Source of the DNA: Vicugna pacos
Lineage: Eukaryota; Chordata; Mammalia; Artiodactyla; Camelidae
DNA: 64,000 bases
Direction: 5' to 3'
NCBI RefSeq assembly: GCF_048564905.1
Contig: NC_132991.1
Location: 57,109,501-57,173,500 of the forward strand
The notes beneath the pieces were generated by a model that saw only the letters and a program-made list of their open reading frames with translations, was not told the DNA's origin and made no database searches. A program made the translations under genes and the position numbers. Of the stretch, positions 34,720 through 48,196 are shown piece by piece; within the stretch, counting starts at the first letter, position 1; each line of letters starts with the position of its first letter.

Positions 34720-36290
34720 TATAGGAAATGAAACAACTGACAAACTTATTTCCTTTAAAAATAGTTAATGTTGCATTACATAGATGAATATAAAAACTAG
34801 TGTGGAAATATGCTGCAATTTTAATGAGTGTAGTTACCACCTCCAAAAAAGGAGACAAACAAAACTTAAACTATTAAGACAACATAGAAAGAAGTGCATA
34901 TTTTTTAATCTTTTGTTCAGGTGGCTGCATTTAATAGGGAAATTTAATAAAGAAATTTTAATAGAGAAATAAAGACATAGATATACTCTATGTCTTCAAG
35001 AATTGATTCATTGCTGCTGTTGGAAAACGGGACAAATGAATGAATGCAATTTACAAAAGGGTCTTTGAAGAAAGGTGTTCTTTTATAATTAGTGAGTACT
35101 AAACCTGAAATAGACTTCAGAGAAATCTAAATTTGGAAGACACTAAAGTGAATTAAAGAGTTGGGTTTGGGGATAACAGAGTGAAAATAAGAGACTTAAG
35201 CAACTGACCTTCAGAGATGGCATGGGGGAAAACAGAAAATGATAAAATTATTTTTATAAGAGAACAGTGGATTAGTAAACTGTACACTGGCATATAGAGA
35301 GATTAGTTATGAGGTATTATTCCAGGAAAAATGTTCTAAAACTTTATTGAACTGGGAGTCAGTAGTGTTTAATAGGGAGCCTCTATAGTGCTGGTTTGAG
35401 TCTGAATCAGCAGGAAGTAACATTTAAAAGGCCATTGAGAAGAAGTTCTTCCAGACGGTGGCTCTGCAGTGAGCTTTGTGGAGCGCAGCAACTGTATGTT
35501 TTCTTGCTGACTTTGCAGCAAAAAAAATGCTCAAAAATGTTTTCTGTGTAAAACTAACATACTTGCAATCACTACAGTACTTGTGAATTTCCCTGTAAAC
35601 TTAACATGAGGATTGATTACCATGATTTAGCATGAAAAGTTTACTTCACTGAGGGAGAAAAAAATGAGTTTATATTATCTATCTCTTCCACAGATACTCT
35701 TCGTGTTAGCTATTGATACACTAGATGAAATCTTCATAGAAAATTTTAATCTAGAAAGCCACTATTATTTTAAAGCACATTCTCAATTTTTTTTAGTATT
35801 ATCAATCATAGTAGAATTATATCCTTCAAGTGAAACCAGCAGAGGTTATTTTTATAAATGATTGAAGTGCCTCATTTTGAAAAATTGGTTTTATAAAGGA
35901 CTGAAAGATTATATTGCAATTAAAACTACCTTTAACTCTTTGGGTTAATATGACAGTGGAGATCTGCTTGTCTACATGGAAAAGTAGCCTGTGCGAATTC
36001 ACAGGTCCATAACAACTGTAGGATATCCACACAAGTAGAGGGTGCAGAAACAGCTTCCAGACTGAGATCAGTAAAATGTGGAAGAGCAGGTTGGTTTCAT
36101 TCATTCTTACGGCCTCCTGAGCGATGTCATATGTACCCAGGTAGCATTAAAAATATTTGAAGAACATTATTTTTTTTTCCAAATTCCCTTTTTTTGTGGC
36201 ACTTTTTAAATTGATTGTTTAGTAGTTATTATTGAAAAGTTTCTCTGTTAGAGTGTATGCCACCTGAAAACCAAATGCATGTCCACGAAA
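34720..36290. other. Unique intron sequence
   Basis: No recognisable gene, RNA or repeat was seen. Confidence 0.5.
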
Positions 36291-36299
36291 AGTAACTTA

Positions 36300-36540
36300 G
36301 TGCAACAGAAAAAAATATAGACTCTAGAACTAGATTGCCTTGGTTTATATCCTGACTCCAGCACTTACTAGCTGTGTGTCTTTGGGCAAATTAATTAACA
36401 TTTCTGTGTCTATGGTTATTCATCTGTAAATAAGGATAATAGTAATTTCTCATTAGAGTTGTTATAGACATAAAGGTGTTACATGATGAGTTAGAGTAGT
36501 ATCTGGAATAAAATAACTAGTCATAGATGTTAGCAATTAT
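36300..36540 (+). mobile_element. MIR SINE, well preserved
   Basis: 'gactctagaactagattgcc', 'tagctgtgtgtctttgggca' and 'catctgtaaataaggataat' match MIR closely in order. The tail at 36560-36625 ('gtgcctgtttcatagtaggt...tcaatgaatt') may belong to it or to an L2. Confidence 0.85.
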
Positions 36541-36659
36541 TAATTGATTTTTTATTGTTCACAGGACTTACCAAAGTGCCTGTTTCATAGTAGGTATTCA
36601 ATATATATGTTCAATGAATTAATGCATAATAGTCTTTCCAAGATAAACACAAAATAGTT

Positions 36660-36850
36660 ACATTTTTTTGAGCCCCAATTTATGCTAGACACTGTGCTGG
36701 TGTGTTTTTACATGATTTAGTGTTTCCATGGACCAGTACAGTGATTATTAATGTTATCACCACTTTATATAAAACTAAGGCTGAAAGATTAAATAATTTG
36801 CCTTTTGTCACAAAGCTGGTAAAACAGAGCCAGACTAAAAAAACTGAAGT
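36660..36850 (-). mobile_element. MIR SINE fragment
   Basis: 'tgctagacactgtgctggtg' followed by 'aactaaggctgaaagattaa' and 'ttgtcacaaagctggtaaa' is the reverse complement of MIR. Confidence 0.75.
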
Positions 36851-37119
36851 CTATCTGACTTCAAAGATTTGCTTCTTTTTATGTATGGAATAGCACTTAA
36901 TTATTCATTAATTCATTAAATGACTATTATATATAAGGCACTGTTGCTAAAACTTGGTAGAATGTTGCTGACACTTCAGAGCTACATGACACATGACATA
37001 TATCCTTGGAGCTTATTTTCATAGGGGAATTTCTTACCAAAATAACTAACATGAAATGCAGACCTGTTCTTTGCCATTCAAGTGGCACTTGATAGAAAGC
37101 TATGGCTATTCAGAGTATG

Positions 37120-37900
37120 ACGAGTCACTCCTGTTTTGTAAAAGTAAGAGGGAGGTAGAGTTTCCAAGGGTCAAGAGTGGAATGACCATTTCAGGCTGAG
37201 ACATCTAGAGGAGGAGCTCTATCAGTGAGGAAAATGGCAAGAGTTGGGCTGCGCATGAAGTACTAAAGACGGTAGAGTACTTGATCAGTCAAGGTTCCAT
37301 CTCGGAAACAGAACTAGTAGGATGTATGCATATACACTTTTATTTCAGGGAATGAGTTACACAATTGGGGGGCTGGCCAGTGAAGGCTGAAATCCATATG
37401 GCAGACCATCAGGAAGGGCAGCCCAGAAACTCCAGGGCAGAAGGTGACCACAGGGGGAGTTTCTTCTTCTTCAGAAACAATAGCAGGTCTGTGTCAGTTC
37501 TGTCGAGGCCTTTAAATTGATTGCATCAAGCCCAGCCAGATGATTCAGAATAAACTCCTTTACATAAAGTCAACTGATTATAGATATTAATCATACCTAC
37601 AAAATAACTTCATGGCAACACTTAGATTAGTGTTTGATGGAATAACTGGATGGTATAACTTGGTGAAGTTGACATGGAACACCGACCATCTGAAGTAAGA
37701 ATAATAGACAAGGCTAAAAAGATGAATTGAGAAGACCTTGAATGGCAGGAGAAGCAGTTTGTGTAGTAAGCTAATCAAATAGGATTTGGGGAAGATAAAT
37801 CTATAGTGATCTAAAGTTAATTTGGATCAAGAGGGATAGGATAACATTAAACTTATTAGGAAGCTATTTTAATAGTCTAAGGGTATGGTTCTAAGTTTAT
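37120..37900 (-). mobile_element. L2-like fragment split by an LTR
   Basis: 37120-37283 and 37690-37900 read as weak reverse-complement L2 ('accttgaatggcaggagaag', 'ttaggaagctattttaatagtctaagg'). An LTR occupies the middle. Confidence 0.4.
37284..37690 (-). mobile_element. Solitary ancient LTR, subfamily unresolved
   Basis: Blocks such as 'ggaaacagaactagtaggat', 'gagttacacaattggggggc', 'gcctttaaattgattgcatc' and 'cttcatggcaacacttagat' follow, on the minus strand, a common mammalian LTR ending ACTAATACA. I remember the consensus but not its name with certainty. It is broken and old. No internal region is seen, so it is probably a solo LTR. Confidence 0.6.
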
Positions 37901-38398
37901 AGAAGGTAGTAGATAAACATATAGTGGAAAATAAAGATGTGATAAATATTCCAGGGGAAAAACTGATGCAACAGAAGAATAATTTGTATATGAGGAAAAA
38001 AGAAAAATATCTGTTTTCATCCTGGCTAAAAGGTAGAATGATCATACCATTGGAACATTCCCATCATTTCATTCACTTTTGGCATCCATGGTTAGACATT
38101 AATACAATAAATTTAACAGAGCTGTTTAAGAATTAAAATTCTCCCTGGGGAAATATGTAATAACATTTACATTTAAATATTTTAAGTTTTAAAGTAATAG
38201 TTTCCAGCTTTTATATTCTAGTTCCTTTAGTTTGTTTTTTAAGAACATATTTTAGTTACATTCTTTCACGTTATAGAAGATTCTATTTCAGAAATGTACA
38301 TTTAATATTTATAGTGCACCTTTTATCAGTTCATATGTAGATGTATAATAGTAGTTGGTTTCAACAGTATTTTTCTGTGTAGATTAATTCACTTTGGT

Positions 38399-38414
38399 TT
38401 TTTTTTTTTTTTTA
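38399..38414 (+). repeat. Poly-T run
   Basis: An unbroken run of T in AT-rich sequence, with no recognised element attached. Confidence 0.8.
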
Positions 38415-39199
38415 ATAAGCAGGGACAGCATTAAAACTAGTTCATTGGGAATTCTACATATTTACCTGTGCACTCTGTTTTTCAAACTACTGGTTATGCT
38501 CCATGAAGAAAACTGTGTAATGAAATCAATGCAGTGGGTGATAGAAGGCATGTATTTAAAGATGAAATAGGACAAAAGAGAAAAAAAATTCAGAATACAT
38601 GTGGTAAATATCAATTTGTTCCATAAAATCGTGGTTCATAATCATGAGTTTGAAAACCATTGCCTTTAAACAGTGACCTGCCTTTAAATATTACCAAAGA
38701 CTTTATCAGATTTAAGTAATTTAAATCCTAAAATAATAACGAGGATTTACTTAAAAGAGCAATTAAATTTTTAATAGATGATCCACATGTAAGTTAACCA
38801 CATGTTCTCATTGAATATTACATCTTAACATGATTGCAGAAATATGTGTATAAACATGGTAGGAGTGACACAAAAATATAGTAAAATGTAAATATAGGTT
38901 CATTTGTGCGCTCATTCACACATGTACATATTCATTTGAGTTGAGCTCCTAATTTATGCAGGGGGAATTGATTTATGCCAATGGGAATTGATTAGTGATC
39001 CAAATAAATAAAATCCTGCCCTTCTGGACAGACATACAATAAGAAAGTAATGCATGTAATTTTATTAATACAATATTAGTGTTATCTATGCAGTATATTA
39101 TATATTATATAGTGTATATTTATTAGTATATATAATGTAGTAATAACAGTATTATATTGATCAGTACAATATTCCAGGCTGTAATAATTGCTATGGAGA

Positions 39200-40320
39200 A
39201 AAATAAAGCAGAATATTGGGGATTGGGAGAAGTGGGAAGAGGGGTACTATGTTACATAAAGTGGTCAGAGAAGATCTCAGAGGAGGGCAGAGGCCCAAGG
39301 GAAGTGAGGGAGTGAGGCATGTGGCTGCCCGGGGGAAGAGTATTCCAGATCAGCTAGCTCGTACGTGCAAGGGGGGACCAAGCTTGCCTGGTCAAGGACT
39401 AGTCAGGGGCCAGGGTGGCTGGAATGCAGAGAAGTAGTGATAAATACAATCCAAAAGGCACACGTGGAGTAGAGCAGACGGGGCAGGGAATGCCGTGTAG
39501 TTCCTGTAGGGCTTTGTAAGTTCTGGGGCTCAGGACAGACCACCCCAAAATAAACCACAGTGGCATATTGATTATTTTGAATCAAAGTTACTTAAGAAAT
39601 GGCCAGCGCAAGAGGAACACTCTGACCCTCCTTTCTGTCTCCTTGAAAGCAGAAAATAAATCTCTTCTGTGAAGGGTGCCCTCCCTGCATCTGGAGGTGG
39701 AAGGACACCCTTCTCACCAGAGAGAGGGAATTTGGATGCAGAGCCTACACGAGCAAACCTTGTTACCTCTTTAACTTACTACTCCAAGCCCAAATTCTGT
39801 TTAGATTCTTCACTAGTTGCATACCCCAAGGCCAAGCCTCTTTATCCTGTCAGTTCTTCCCAAATGTATTGTTTCTTTGTCTAAAAAGTGTGAAAGTATA
39901 AAAGCCTCCTACTTTGGCCACTTCTTAGGTTCTATTTTTATGAGACCTCATTGTGCATGAATTAAAATTTGTTCTTTTTCTCCTGTTAATCTGTCTTGTA
40001 TTAATTTTATTATTAGTCCAGCCACAAGAACTCAAGAGGAGTAGAGGGGGAAATTTCCCTTCCCTGATAGAGGCCACTATAATATTTGAAAAGCCTTCAG
40101 TTAAGAGAGTTTTGAGAGAAAGAGTGACAGGAAGTGAGACTAAGTTTTTAACAGGAATTAACTGTGGGAAGGCAAAGGTGACATCCGGAGTCCCGTGCAG
40201 GAGTCCCAGCAGGGAGACTGACTGGGGCTTGGAGCTGGTGGGAGCTAGAGGACAAGGGGAGTGGACATCTGGGTGTATTTTGCAGATAAAGCTGATAAGC
40301 TTTATAAGGGATTGTATATT
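39200..40320 (-). mobile_element. L2 LINE 3' end split by an LTR
   Basis: 39200-39523 is a clear reverse complement of the L2 3' part ('gtggtcagagaagatctcag', 'ggaagtgagggagtgaggc', 'gggggaagagtattccag', 'gccagggtggctggaatgca', 'gtagggctttgtaag'). The element resumes at about 40085 ('agttttgagagaaagagtgacagg', 'gactggggcttggagctggt'). The two halves are colinear in L2, so the LTR at 39524-40069 inserted into it. Confidence 0.75.
39524..40069 (+). mobile_element. LTR, ERV1-like, nested in L2
   Basis: It begins TGGGGCTCAGGACAGACC, has a TATA-like TATAAAAG (39897-39904), an 'aattaaaatttgttcttttt' region and a U5-like end near TTCCCTTCCCTGATA. No internal region flanks it, so it is probably a solo LTR. 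It is younger than the L2 it interrupts. Exact borders and target duplication were not resolved. Assignment to ERV1 is from overall style and is tentative. Confidence 0.6.
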
Positions 40321-41439
40321 AGCTTTCTACTGCTGCTCTGATTAGAACTTTAAAGCATACATTTAAAAATAACTTTTAATCACCCTTAAGAAAGACTAAA
40401 AGATTTTTTTAAATTTAAAACAAAGAAGACTAGCATCTTCCCATTTCTCCCAACTTCTGATGAGAGGCTGAACTGTCTTTTCTATCAAGGGGAAATAATG
40501 GAAAACTTTTAATGAACTTATTGTTCTTTGGATGAGAGATAGTCATTTCCCAGGTGAAGAATTATGACATAATTCATTAAAAAACATTTATTTATTAAAT
40601 GTTTTATTCTAAAATGTGTAACTGTCCCCCCAAAGGGCTGATGTATTTATCTATTTATGAAATTTCTAGCTTTGTTAAAGTATATAAAAATACAATTCTA
40701 AGTGATTACGACATTACTTTGCACCATGTGGCAGTAAAGAGAGTCAGCATTCCTTGATTATCTGTTACTGCGGTCTAAGTTCCAAAAGTGAGTGAATCCA
40801 AAACAAATAGGAAACATGGACCTTGACCTTAAAAACTTATGACTTCCCTGGGGAGAGAGAGCAGGCACATGAAACAAAGAATTTTGGAAGAATACTAAGT
40901 AGATGATGACCAAAAGTAAAATATGAAGGTCAAAGAGAGGTTTTTAAAAAAAGATATTATATTTCAGTGATTTCTAGAGTGATCAGAGTTTAATATATGA
41001 AACATGCTTTGTTTACCACTACATGTGGTTGATAAGAGAGAAGGCTTGACTGAGCTGTGACCCTCAAGATCTTCCTTACTCAGCAAGTTGTGTGGGTTCC
41101 TTAATAGGCTTTCTCAACCATCACAATTTAATCTTCCTCAACATTTATAGCCTATAAACTCTTAACCTGGCTTCAAAAAAACAAAGAACAAAAAGAAACA
41201 AAAACCAGATGCAACCTCAGATGAGTTAGTTAGAACTTGAGTATTAGAATCAACTTCTTAGCCGTTTAAGTTTGAAACTTCTAACTAAACCTCTTCAATA
41301 GTCATTAATATAGAGAAATTCGAATCTAAATATGTGGTATGCTCAGATGCACCCCAACAACTCCACTGATGCCATCAGAATTTAATAGCCATGTAGTTGC
41401 TGTATCCTGTTACAGTGATTGGAGAAGCCACTTCTCAAA

Positions 41440-41625
41440 CTATCTTGGTTCCAATTTCCCCTCCCCCAACTAATATCTGAATTATGTAACTTTCCTGTCC
41501 CTTAGTATTCTCATTTGTAAAATGAGATTAATAATTGTACCTACCTTATTGGATTATTATGGAGTTTAAATAAAAACCCTTAGATCGGTGTCATGTATCA
41601 AAAGCTTATTATTATTAATATCCTT
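41440..41625 (+). mobile_element. MIR SINE fragment
   Basis: 'ctcatttgtaaaatgagatt', 'aataattgtacctaccttat' and 'ggattattatggagtttaaa' are in MIR order. Confidence 0.8.
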
Positions 41626-41629
41626 ATTA

Positions 41630-43200
41630 TAAAAAATGTTCTCTCAACTCTGTAGTTTAACTAGTCATTATCTCTTGAGAATAATTTAGCCCTCACACTA
41701 TTATCTGAAAAACAGAGATCCGAGTTCTTTGAGTACATTTCAGTTATCATATTTTTGTTGTTCTTGTTAAATCAGAAACAGTGAGATCCGGCTCGGTATC
41801 TGTAGAGGCTAGCCTGAGAGAATTGGGGAAGGAATGGCTTTTTCTGCCATCATGGCAGGAGACTTACTGCTGCCGACCTTGTAGGTTAATATACAAGAGA
41901 AGGTTTGATTGTTAAAGAAAAATTCCTTTGTAATCATACCTTCCTATTATTTTGAGTTTTCAGTAACTGCATTCTGGAGCAAGATGTTAATGTAAATGTC
42001 GTCTTGGTCTTAAAATCAAATACAGAAATATAAAGAAGTTTAAATAAACTTCTTTAGACTGTTACTCAGTTTTACAAGTAAGAAGTTAATGAAGAGAGAA
42101 AGTTACATTATGTGGCCTAATGAATCATGGTAAAGAAAGGTTTTAATATAACTAAATGATTTTACTAATGCTTTTCAAATTATTTTTTGTGACTATCTAA
42201 TAAACTACTTCAGTGAAATGTTAATATTGGGTTATGACTTAATAGAAGAAAATTTGAGTCTGAGAAATAAATGATGTCTTTAGTTATGCCAAAACAAAAA
42301 GGAAATCGGGAAAGAAAACATATTCAAACTGAACCCTATGGAAGCATTAAATTTGGGCAAAAGATACATCCCTGTGATTAATGAGATGCATTGCTAAAAC
42401 ATCCAAAATAGTTTAGAATTTCAAATTCGTAAGATTCTTTAGAGCCGCTTTGTGATAGCAGGAAACAGAAGCATTTGCCAATTTTGCTGGGTGTAGCTAC
42501 CTGGGGGAACATAAACATCATGAAGAACTCAACTGTAGTCAATGTAATTCATTTCATTTATTCAAAAATAAGTTTTTAGTTAATCTCAAAGTATAAGAAC
42601 CACTTCAAAAAAATCAGTTTTATGTAGAGCCTTTAAAATGTTTTTTCTTAGACTTTAGAATTGATCTTTAGTAATGTTAATATGTACAACTTATATTTAT
42701 TCCAGATATTTTTTAATTTGTTGAATGAGAATATAAACTAAACATTAATTGTCATTCCCTTCAATTAAAAAATGATATACACCATCACATTTATTGAAAT
42801 AATTCTGCATCTGTAACCATTTGGAAATGTCCCTTTATGTGCCACAGCAACATTGACACATAATTAAAAGAAAATTAGAAAGCTATCATATGTTATTTTC
42901 CATTGCCTTCTTTAGAGTGAGAAAGTATAAGCATTTTTCATGCTAACCAGTGTGAAAACTAATAAGAATATAGTACTAACTGGAAGTTTGTTGAATTACG
43001 ACTTTATATTTGGTACATGCTTATAAAATATAAGAATAAATGGAAGAAGAGAAATGACAGTAAACACTGAACATTACCTAACCTATCGATTCTTGAGGTG
43101 AATTTATAAAATTTATTTTTGAAAATCATATGCCTACTTAAAAAAAGTTTCCTCCCCACCCAAGTTTTCCCAGCTAACTGAAATAGTTAGACAACAACAA
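41630..43200. other. AT-rich intron sequence
   Basis: No recognisable gene, RNA or repeat was seen. Confidence 0.5.
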
Positions 43201-43204
43201 CAAT

Positions 43205-43345
43205 AATACTGACTTATTATTGTTGTTTGTATTGAGATATAATTGACATTCATTATTTTAGTTTCAAATATACAGCATAGAGATTCAGTAGTTGGATGTA
43301 TTGTGAAATGATCACCACATGAAGTCTAGTGAACATTTAATAGTT
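43205..43345 (-). mobile_element. LINE-1 3' UTR fragment
   Basis: 'attgagatataattgacatt', 'gtttcaaatatacagcatag' and 'gaaatgatcaccacatgaag' match the reverse complement of an L1M 3' UTR. Confidence 0.75.
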
Positions 43346-43554
43346 ACTAAACATAGTGTTGAAGGTCATCATTGTAAACTATAACTCTGTATGAGAAAGC
43401 TCTGAAAAAGTGTAATATAGCATTAGAAGTTACTGAATAGAAACTAAAAACTCCATGTTAATTTTTACTTACATTTTTCTGTGGGTTTCAGTGTCTTTTT
43501 TTTTTTTAAGGCATTATATGTGTTACAGAGTCAAAGACTTTTAGTGTTGAAAGG

Positions 43555-43680
43555 ACTTCTAGAATTATTTATTTCCAACTCCATCATTTTCTTGATAAGG
43601 TAAATTGAAGCCCAGAAAGGTTAAGTGATTTGCTAAAAGCTTATACAACCAGGTAGCGAAAGAAGTCTCTTATTCAACAT
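43555..43680 (-). mobile_element. MIR SINE fragment
   Basis: 'aaattgaagcccagaaaggt' followed by 'taagtgatttgctaaaagct' is the reverse complement of the MIR core. Confidence 0.65.
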
Positions 43681-43689
43681 CCATTTTTC

Positions 43690-45470
43690 TTTCCACTATA
43701 AACATACTATTCCCAATTTTAAAGAGATAACTTACTTAGTAGGCAGATGAATAAACCCAAAAACAAAATAAAATATGTATACATGTCTGCTTTAGCATCT
43801 ATTATATGTGAAATTGGTTCCTCTGTGGAGCCCTATCTGTTAATTGACCCCTTGGACATCATTTAAAACCAGGGTTTGGCACAGATGTAAGTAAGCTAAG
43901 TAGATTCAAGTCTCTCTATATGCCTCCATAACACAGGCCACAGAATCTAAGCTTTCATAAAGTGTTTTATTTCCCTTATTCTGCTTTGCTTAATGATGTT
44001 TCTCTTAATATAATCCCTGGATAAAATTGTCTATGGTGTTATCTATCTTTAGATGCTTCTTCAACTTGAGAGCACCTAGTTATTTCAATGGGCATTTCTG
44101 AATGTTGGATACATTTATTACCTATTTCCTATTTCTGCATGGTTGTGTTCGGCACTATGTGAAATAACAAGAAAGCCTGATCATGACCAAAGAATGCGAA
44201 AAAGGAAAAGTCTGATTTGGTCTCAAAGGGGTCATGCAGTAGCATTCTGAAGCCTGGAATATGCAACTTAGGGATTTAAGCAGAAAGAACAGGTAGGAGA
44301 TATTGTAGTTTTGGGGAAAAAGTGTTTGAAAAAGGTAAAAAAAATATAATGTTTTCATCAAGATCACTTCAGCAGTGGTTTCCATGAGTAACTAAAATAA
44401 GTGTGTGCTAAATAGAAGAAAATGAACAAAGAGGTGTTCTTTGAGCAAAGGATCAAAAAGAAATGAGAAATGGGAATGAAAGGGAGAGATTGTTGTGGGA
44501 TGTAAAAGAGAGCAGGAGATACCAGGGTTTTGAAAATTATTTAGATTTAAATGTCGAATCTGCATTATCAATAGATATATGGTTGCATTTCAAATATTGA
44601 TTAGAAAGCTTTAGGTACAAGAAAGTTGCCTCCAGAGTTTTCTCTTTGTCGTTTGAGTGCTGTGAGATAAGGAACACAGTCAGCTCATTTCAGAGACAGA
44701 ATCTCTTCTGAGTACAAACCAAGATGCTAGCTCCCTGTGGTCTTCCATTTTAAGAGGCATTTGGATGAAGTAATCTTTCCTCCCTGGAGAAATATGTACA
44801 TTTAAATCAAACTCAAGCCATTTGTGTCCTTCTCCTAATTTTATGATCTATGGGAAACTTCATCTCCAGAGCAGTTATGCATGTTTTTACCTTTGAGAAT
44901 GGTGTTCTATTGTGTGCCTGTTTCTTCAGTTTTCAAGAAAGTGTTTATCATCTTCTCTTTTTTCTTCCTGCTGAAACTAAGCAGTTCCTTTTTCTGAACC
45001 TTTAAAAATCATATTCAAAGAAGTAGAGTCCGACGTCAGTCTTTATACTAGATTGTATCAGAGCACCTCCTTTCTCTGTATCTTGTAGAGTTGTGATAGC
45101 AAAGCGGTAAAAAGAAAGTCCCCTGGGGAGCTAAAGCTATGATATGATTTATGCAGTCTGAGAAAAGATATCTCAAAGTAGAGAGAACACACGCTAAAAC
45201 ATGGAAGAAGCAATTGTTCACATTATCGTTCTGCACTGTATTATTTTTACTCATAATAACCTTGTTATTTTGTAAACATGATATATGCCAGTTATTAACA
45301 TTTAAGCAGTACAGAAAAGCAGAGAAGTATAGACACTGCTCAAAATCCTACCAGGCAGAAATAACCAAGTATTCACTTTTGATTAACAGAAGTCTAGGCA
45401 TCTCTCTCTGAGCAAATACAAATGCAAGAACAGATATATAAATTTAAAAACAACATTCAACAGTATATAA
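43690..45470. other. Unique intron sequence
   Basis: No feature recognised; 44190-44540 may hold a very diverged L2, not assigned. Confidence 0.4.
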
Positions 45471-45479
45471 ACAACTCTA

Positions 45480-45620
45480 AACCAGTAACTTTCTGAGCAT
45501 TTTACACTTATTATCCCATTTAATCTTCACAAATGCCCACTGAGATTGGGACTATTCGTATCCCCCGCTAAGCAGTAGAATAGTTACATTAAACTGCAAA
45601 TAGGAGATTGAGGCAGGGAA
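45480..45620 (-). mobile_element. MIR-type fragment
   Basis: 'gagcattttacacttattat' and 'cccatttaatcttcacaaat' followed by 'gcccactgagattgggacta' resemble reverse-complement MIR. Confidence 0.6.
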
Positions 45621-46679
45621 TGAATAGATACAGAGAATTAACTTTATAAGAAGGAAATGTTACCATGCATGCTATTTTACCATAAAAGGCATTGAACTTT
45701 ACTTGAATTTAACAGAAGGAAAAAAAAAAAAGGAAAAATCAATCAAAGGACTTACTACATTTCAGATAAGTGTATCTTTGCCAAAAAGGATATTAGTTCC
45801 TAAAAGATTGCTCTAGGGATAAAGCAAGACCATTATGAAAAGTCACTAAGTGTTTGGCATCCTTACATTTTTCCTTAACAGCACATTTCGGTTTTGACAG
45901 CATGTCCATCTAAATGATGAGGTAGAGTCTGCTTTCCTTTCCTCCCTCTAGCATGTTCCACTCCCTGATTTCTGGTGTTTATTTCAGTTTTACTTGCCAG
46001 GATTTGCAACATTTACATTTTGTCCTGAAACTACAATTCCCCTAGTAGCTTAGTCTTAATTACATATTGAAATGAATTCAGATCACCAACACTCCATGTA
46101 CCATTTCTTCTCTCTTCCTGAGATCTGTCTTTGATTTTGCTTTTCCTCTTCAATAAGTTTTTTTTTTTCAAAAGAGGCTCAGTAACTCCAGCATTTCGTG
46201 AGGTACTTCACATTTGAGAATGTCTGCCCATCACCTTAGATCTTTCTTCCCCTCAGAACGTGAATCCCTGCTGCCCAGTCTTCATTCATTCTTGTTGAGA
46301 AAAATGTCTGTATCTACCTCACTTTCCCCCGGAAGGTGTCTTGCTTTTTCTTTGTGGATGCCTGAGACTTCTTTCTTTATAATTAAATTTTAATAACGCA
46401 GCTTATGGGCCTAATTTAAGTCCCAACAAACATCTCTAATGCCTTGGAACCAAAAAATGAAGTCCTCAACTCTATTGGGAAGGCTGCTCAGAAGGAGCAG
46501 TAACAAGAAAATGAAGCCTGTGTTCTTCAAAATATAACAACACATTCACTTATTCAAAGACAATGATCTGGTGATTAAGGACTGTTACGCTGTTAGTACA
46601 ACAGAACCAACAATTTTGGATCTGGACAGGCTGTCTTCTATAATCAAAACATTGTGCTTTGGAGTGTCATAGAAAAGAG

Positions 46680-46850
46680 TCAAAAGTTAACTCTACAACT
46701 TAGTGGTAAGCCTAGCATTTAACTCAGTTTTCATGTCTATAAAATGCAGAGGATACCTTTCTCGTAAAGCTTTGGTGACAATGAAGCAAGATAACATCTG
46801 TACAGTGTCTGGCACAAGATTTGAGGCTCACTAAATGTTAGTTTTCCTCT
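46680..46850 (+). mobile_element. MIR SINE fragment
   Basis: 'acttagtggtaagcctagca', 'catgtctataaaatgcagag' and 'gtacagtgtctggcacaaga' are in MIR order. Confidence 0.65.
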
Positions 46851-46859
46851 TTTCTCTCT

Positions 46860-48190
46860 TTCAGGTATACCTAGATTTAACAAAGATTCGATACAGCATT
46901 GTTGCTATGGAAAATAGCTTCCACAGTTTCAAACAACCAACTTACAGATTGGAGTTTTAAGAATACAACACATTCATTAGGAGATTTGTCCCTGGTTCTT
47001 TGCATGTTAGAATAATATGACTATTCCAAGATTCAGTGTTATGAAATAGAACCAAATTGAAGAGACTTGCACAGTCTCCCACTCTCCCTGCCCTGTCTCT
47101 CAGGCAGATTTTATCTGTGATGGAACTACAAATGGTGGGGGGGCAAGACAGCAATAGTTAATTACTTCCTAGGAGATTTAGAGTCAGAGAAGCATAAATC
47201 ACCTGACCCCAGACTGCAGGTTCAGATAAGAAATGGTACCCTGGGCAGCAAGCAAGCAGGCAAGGGGCTTGCTCCACCTTTAGTTGATCCTCAGTTATAA
47301 TCCGAAATAATTAAAGCTTGATCTTTAGCTCCATCAGGGTTTGCATTTATTCCTGAGGATTACTGCACCACCCACTTGGTTACATGTCTGTTTTTATTGC
47401 TCATTAGAATGGTATTACTCCAGGCTTGCTCACGCAAACATTTGCTGAGATGACGGAATAAAAACAAAGGAAATCTTAGAAGCAGAGAAACTATTTCCAT
47501 TTGCAAATATTCAGACCAGATAATTTGCTACAGGAACTGCTGGGGGAAGATGGATGAGACTGAATATAACCCCAAGCCTTACTAGGAGAAGCATGTTACT
47601 AAATTTACTTTTTAAAAAGTGTGTAGAAAGAGGAAACAACAACTAAATAATTTAAGAAGTGAACTTAGAATTCTACAGATGAATTATATGTTTATGTGTA
47701 AGTGTGACAATTGCAGGTTAAAATAGTAAATCAGGTATTGTAATCAATGAATTGTCTGTCCTTTTTGGCAAAGTGAGACAGGAAAGTTTTACAGCAGAGA
47801 CGTGATACAGAGCATAGACCTATGAACTTTGTGTCAGTGACACTTGTGCAGATTTAGTTTGGACTTTTATAATGAATTAATGAATAAATCCTTTTTTCCA
47901 TCTACTTAGTAGATTTCATAAGTAATGTTCTCATATGGTTTCCAGTGTAATAAAAATTGCAAAGAATGCAAACACACATGACATTATAATGAATGGTCCA
48001 AATAACAGAACATTAATTGAATAAGTGGACTCTTTCAATGACCACCAGTATAAAATGGAAAACTTCGTAGTTAAAAAAAAATAGTTAATGGACTATTACA
48101 AATTTAAATGATTTTATTTTCAGTTTCACCATGAATCTCCTCATGAGATGATGTGTGTAATTGCATCCGCAGTGGATTTGATTTTAAGGC
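46860..48190. other. Unique intron sequence
   Basis: No repeat or gene recognised. 47230-47500 is less AT-rich and could be conserved non-coding sequence, a guess from composition. Confidence 0.4.
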
Positions 48191-48196
48191 ATAAAT

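Noticed and set aside
39953-40345. 130-codon open frame
   Set aside because: It crosses the LTR end and the L2 flank, so it is a chance frame through two repeats.
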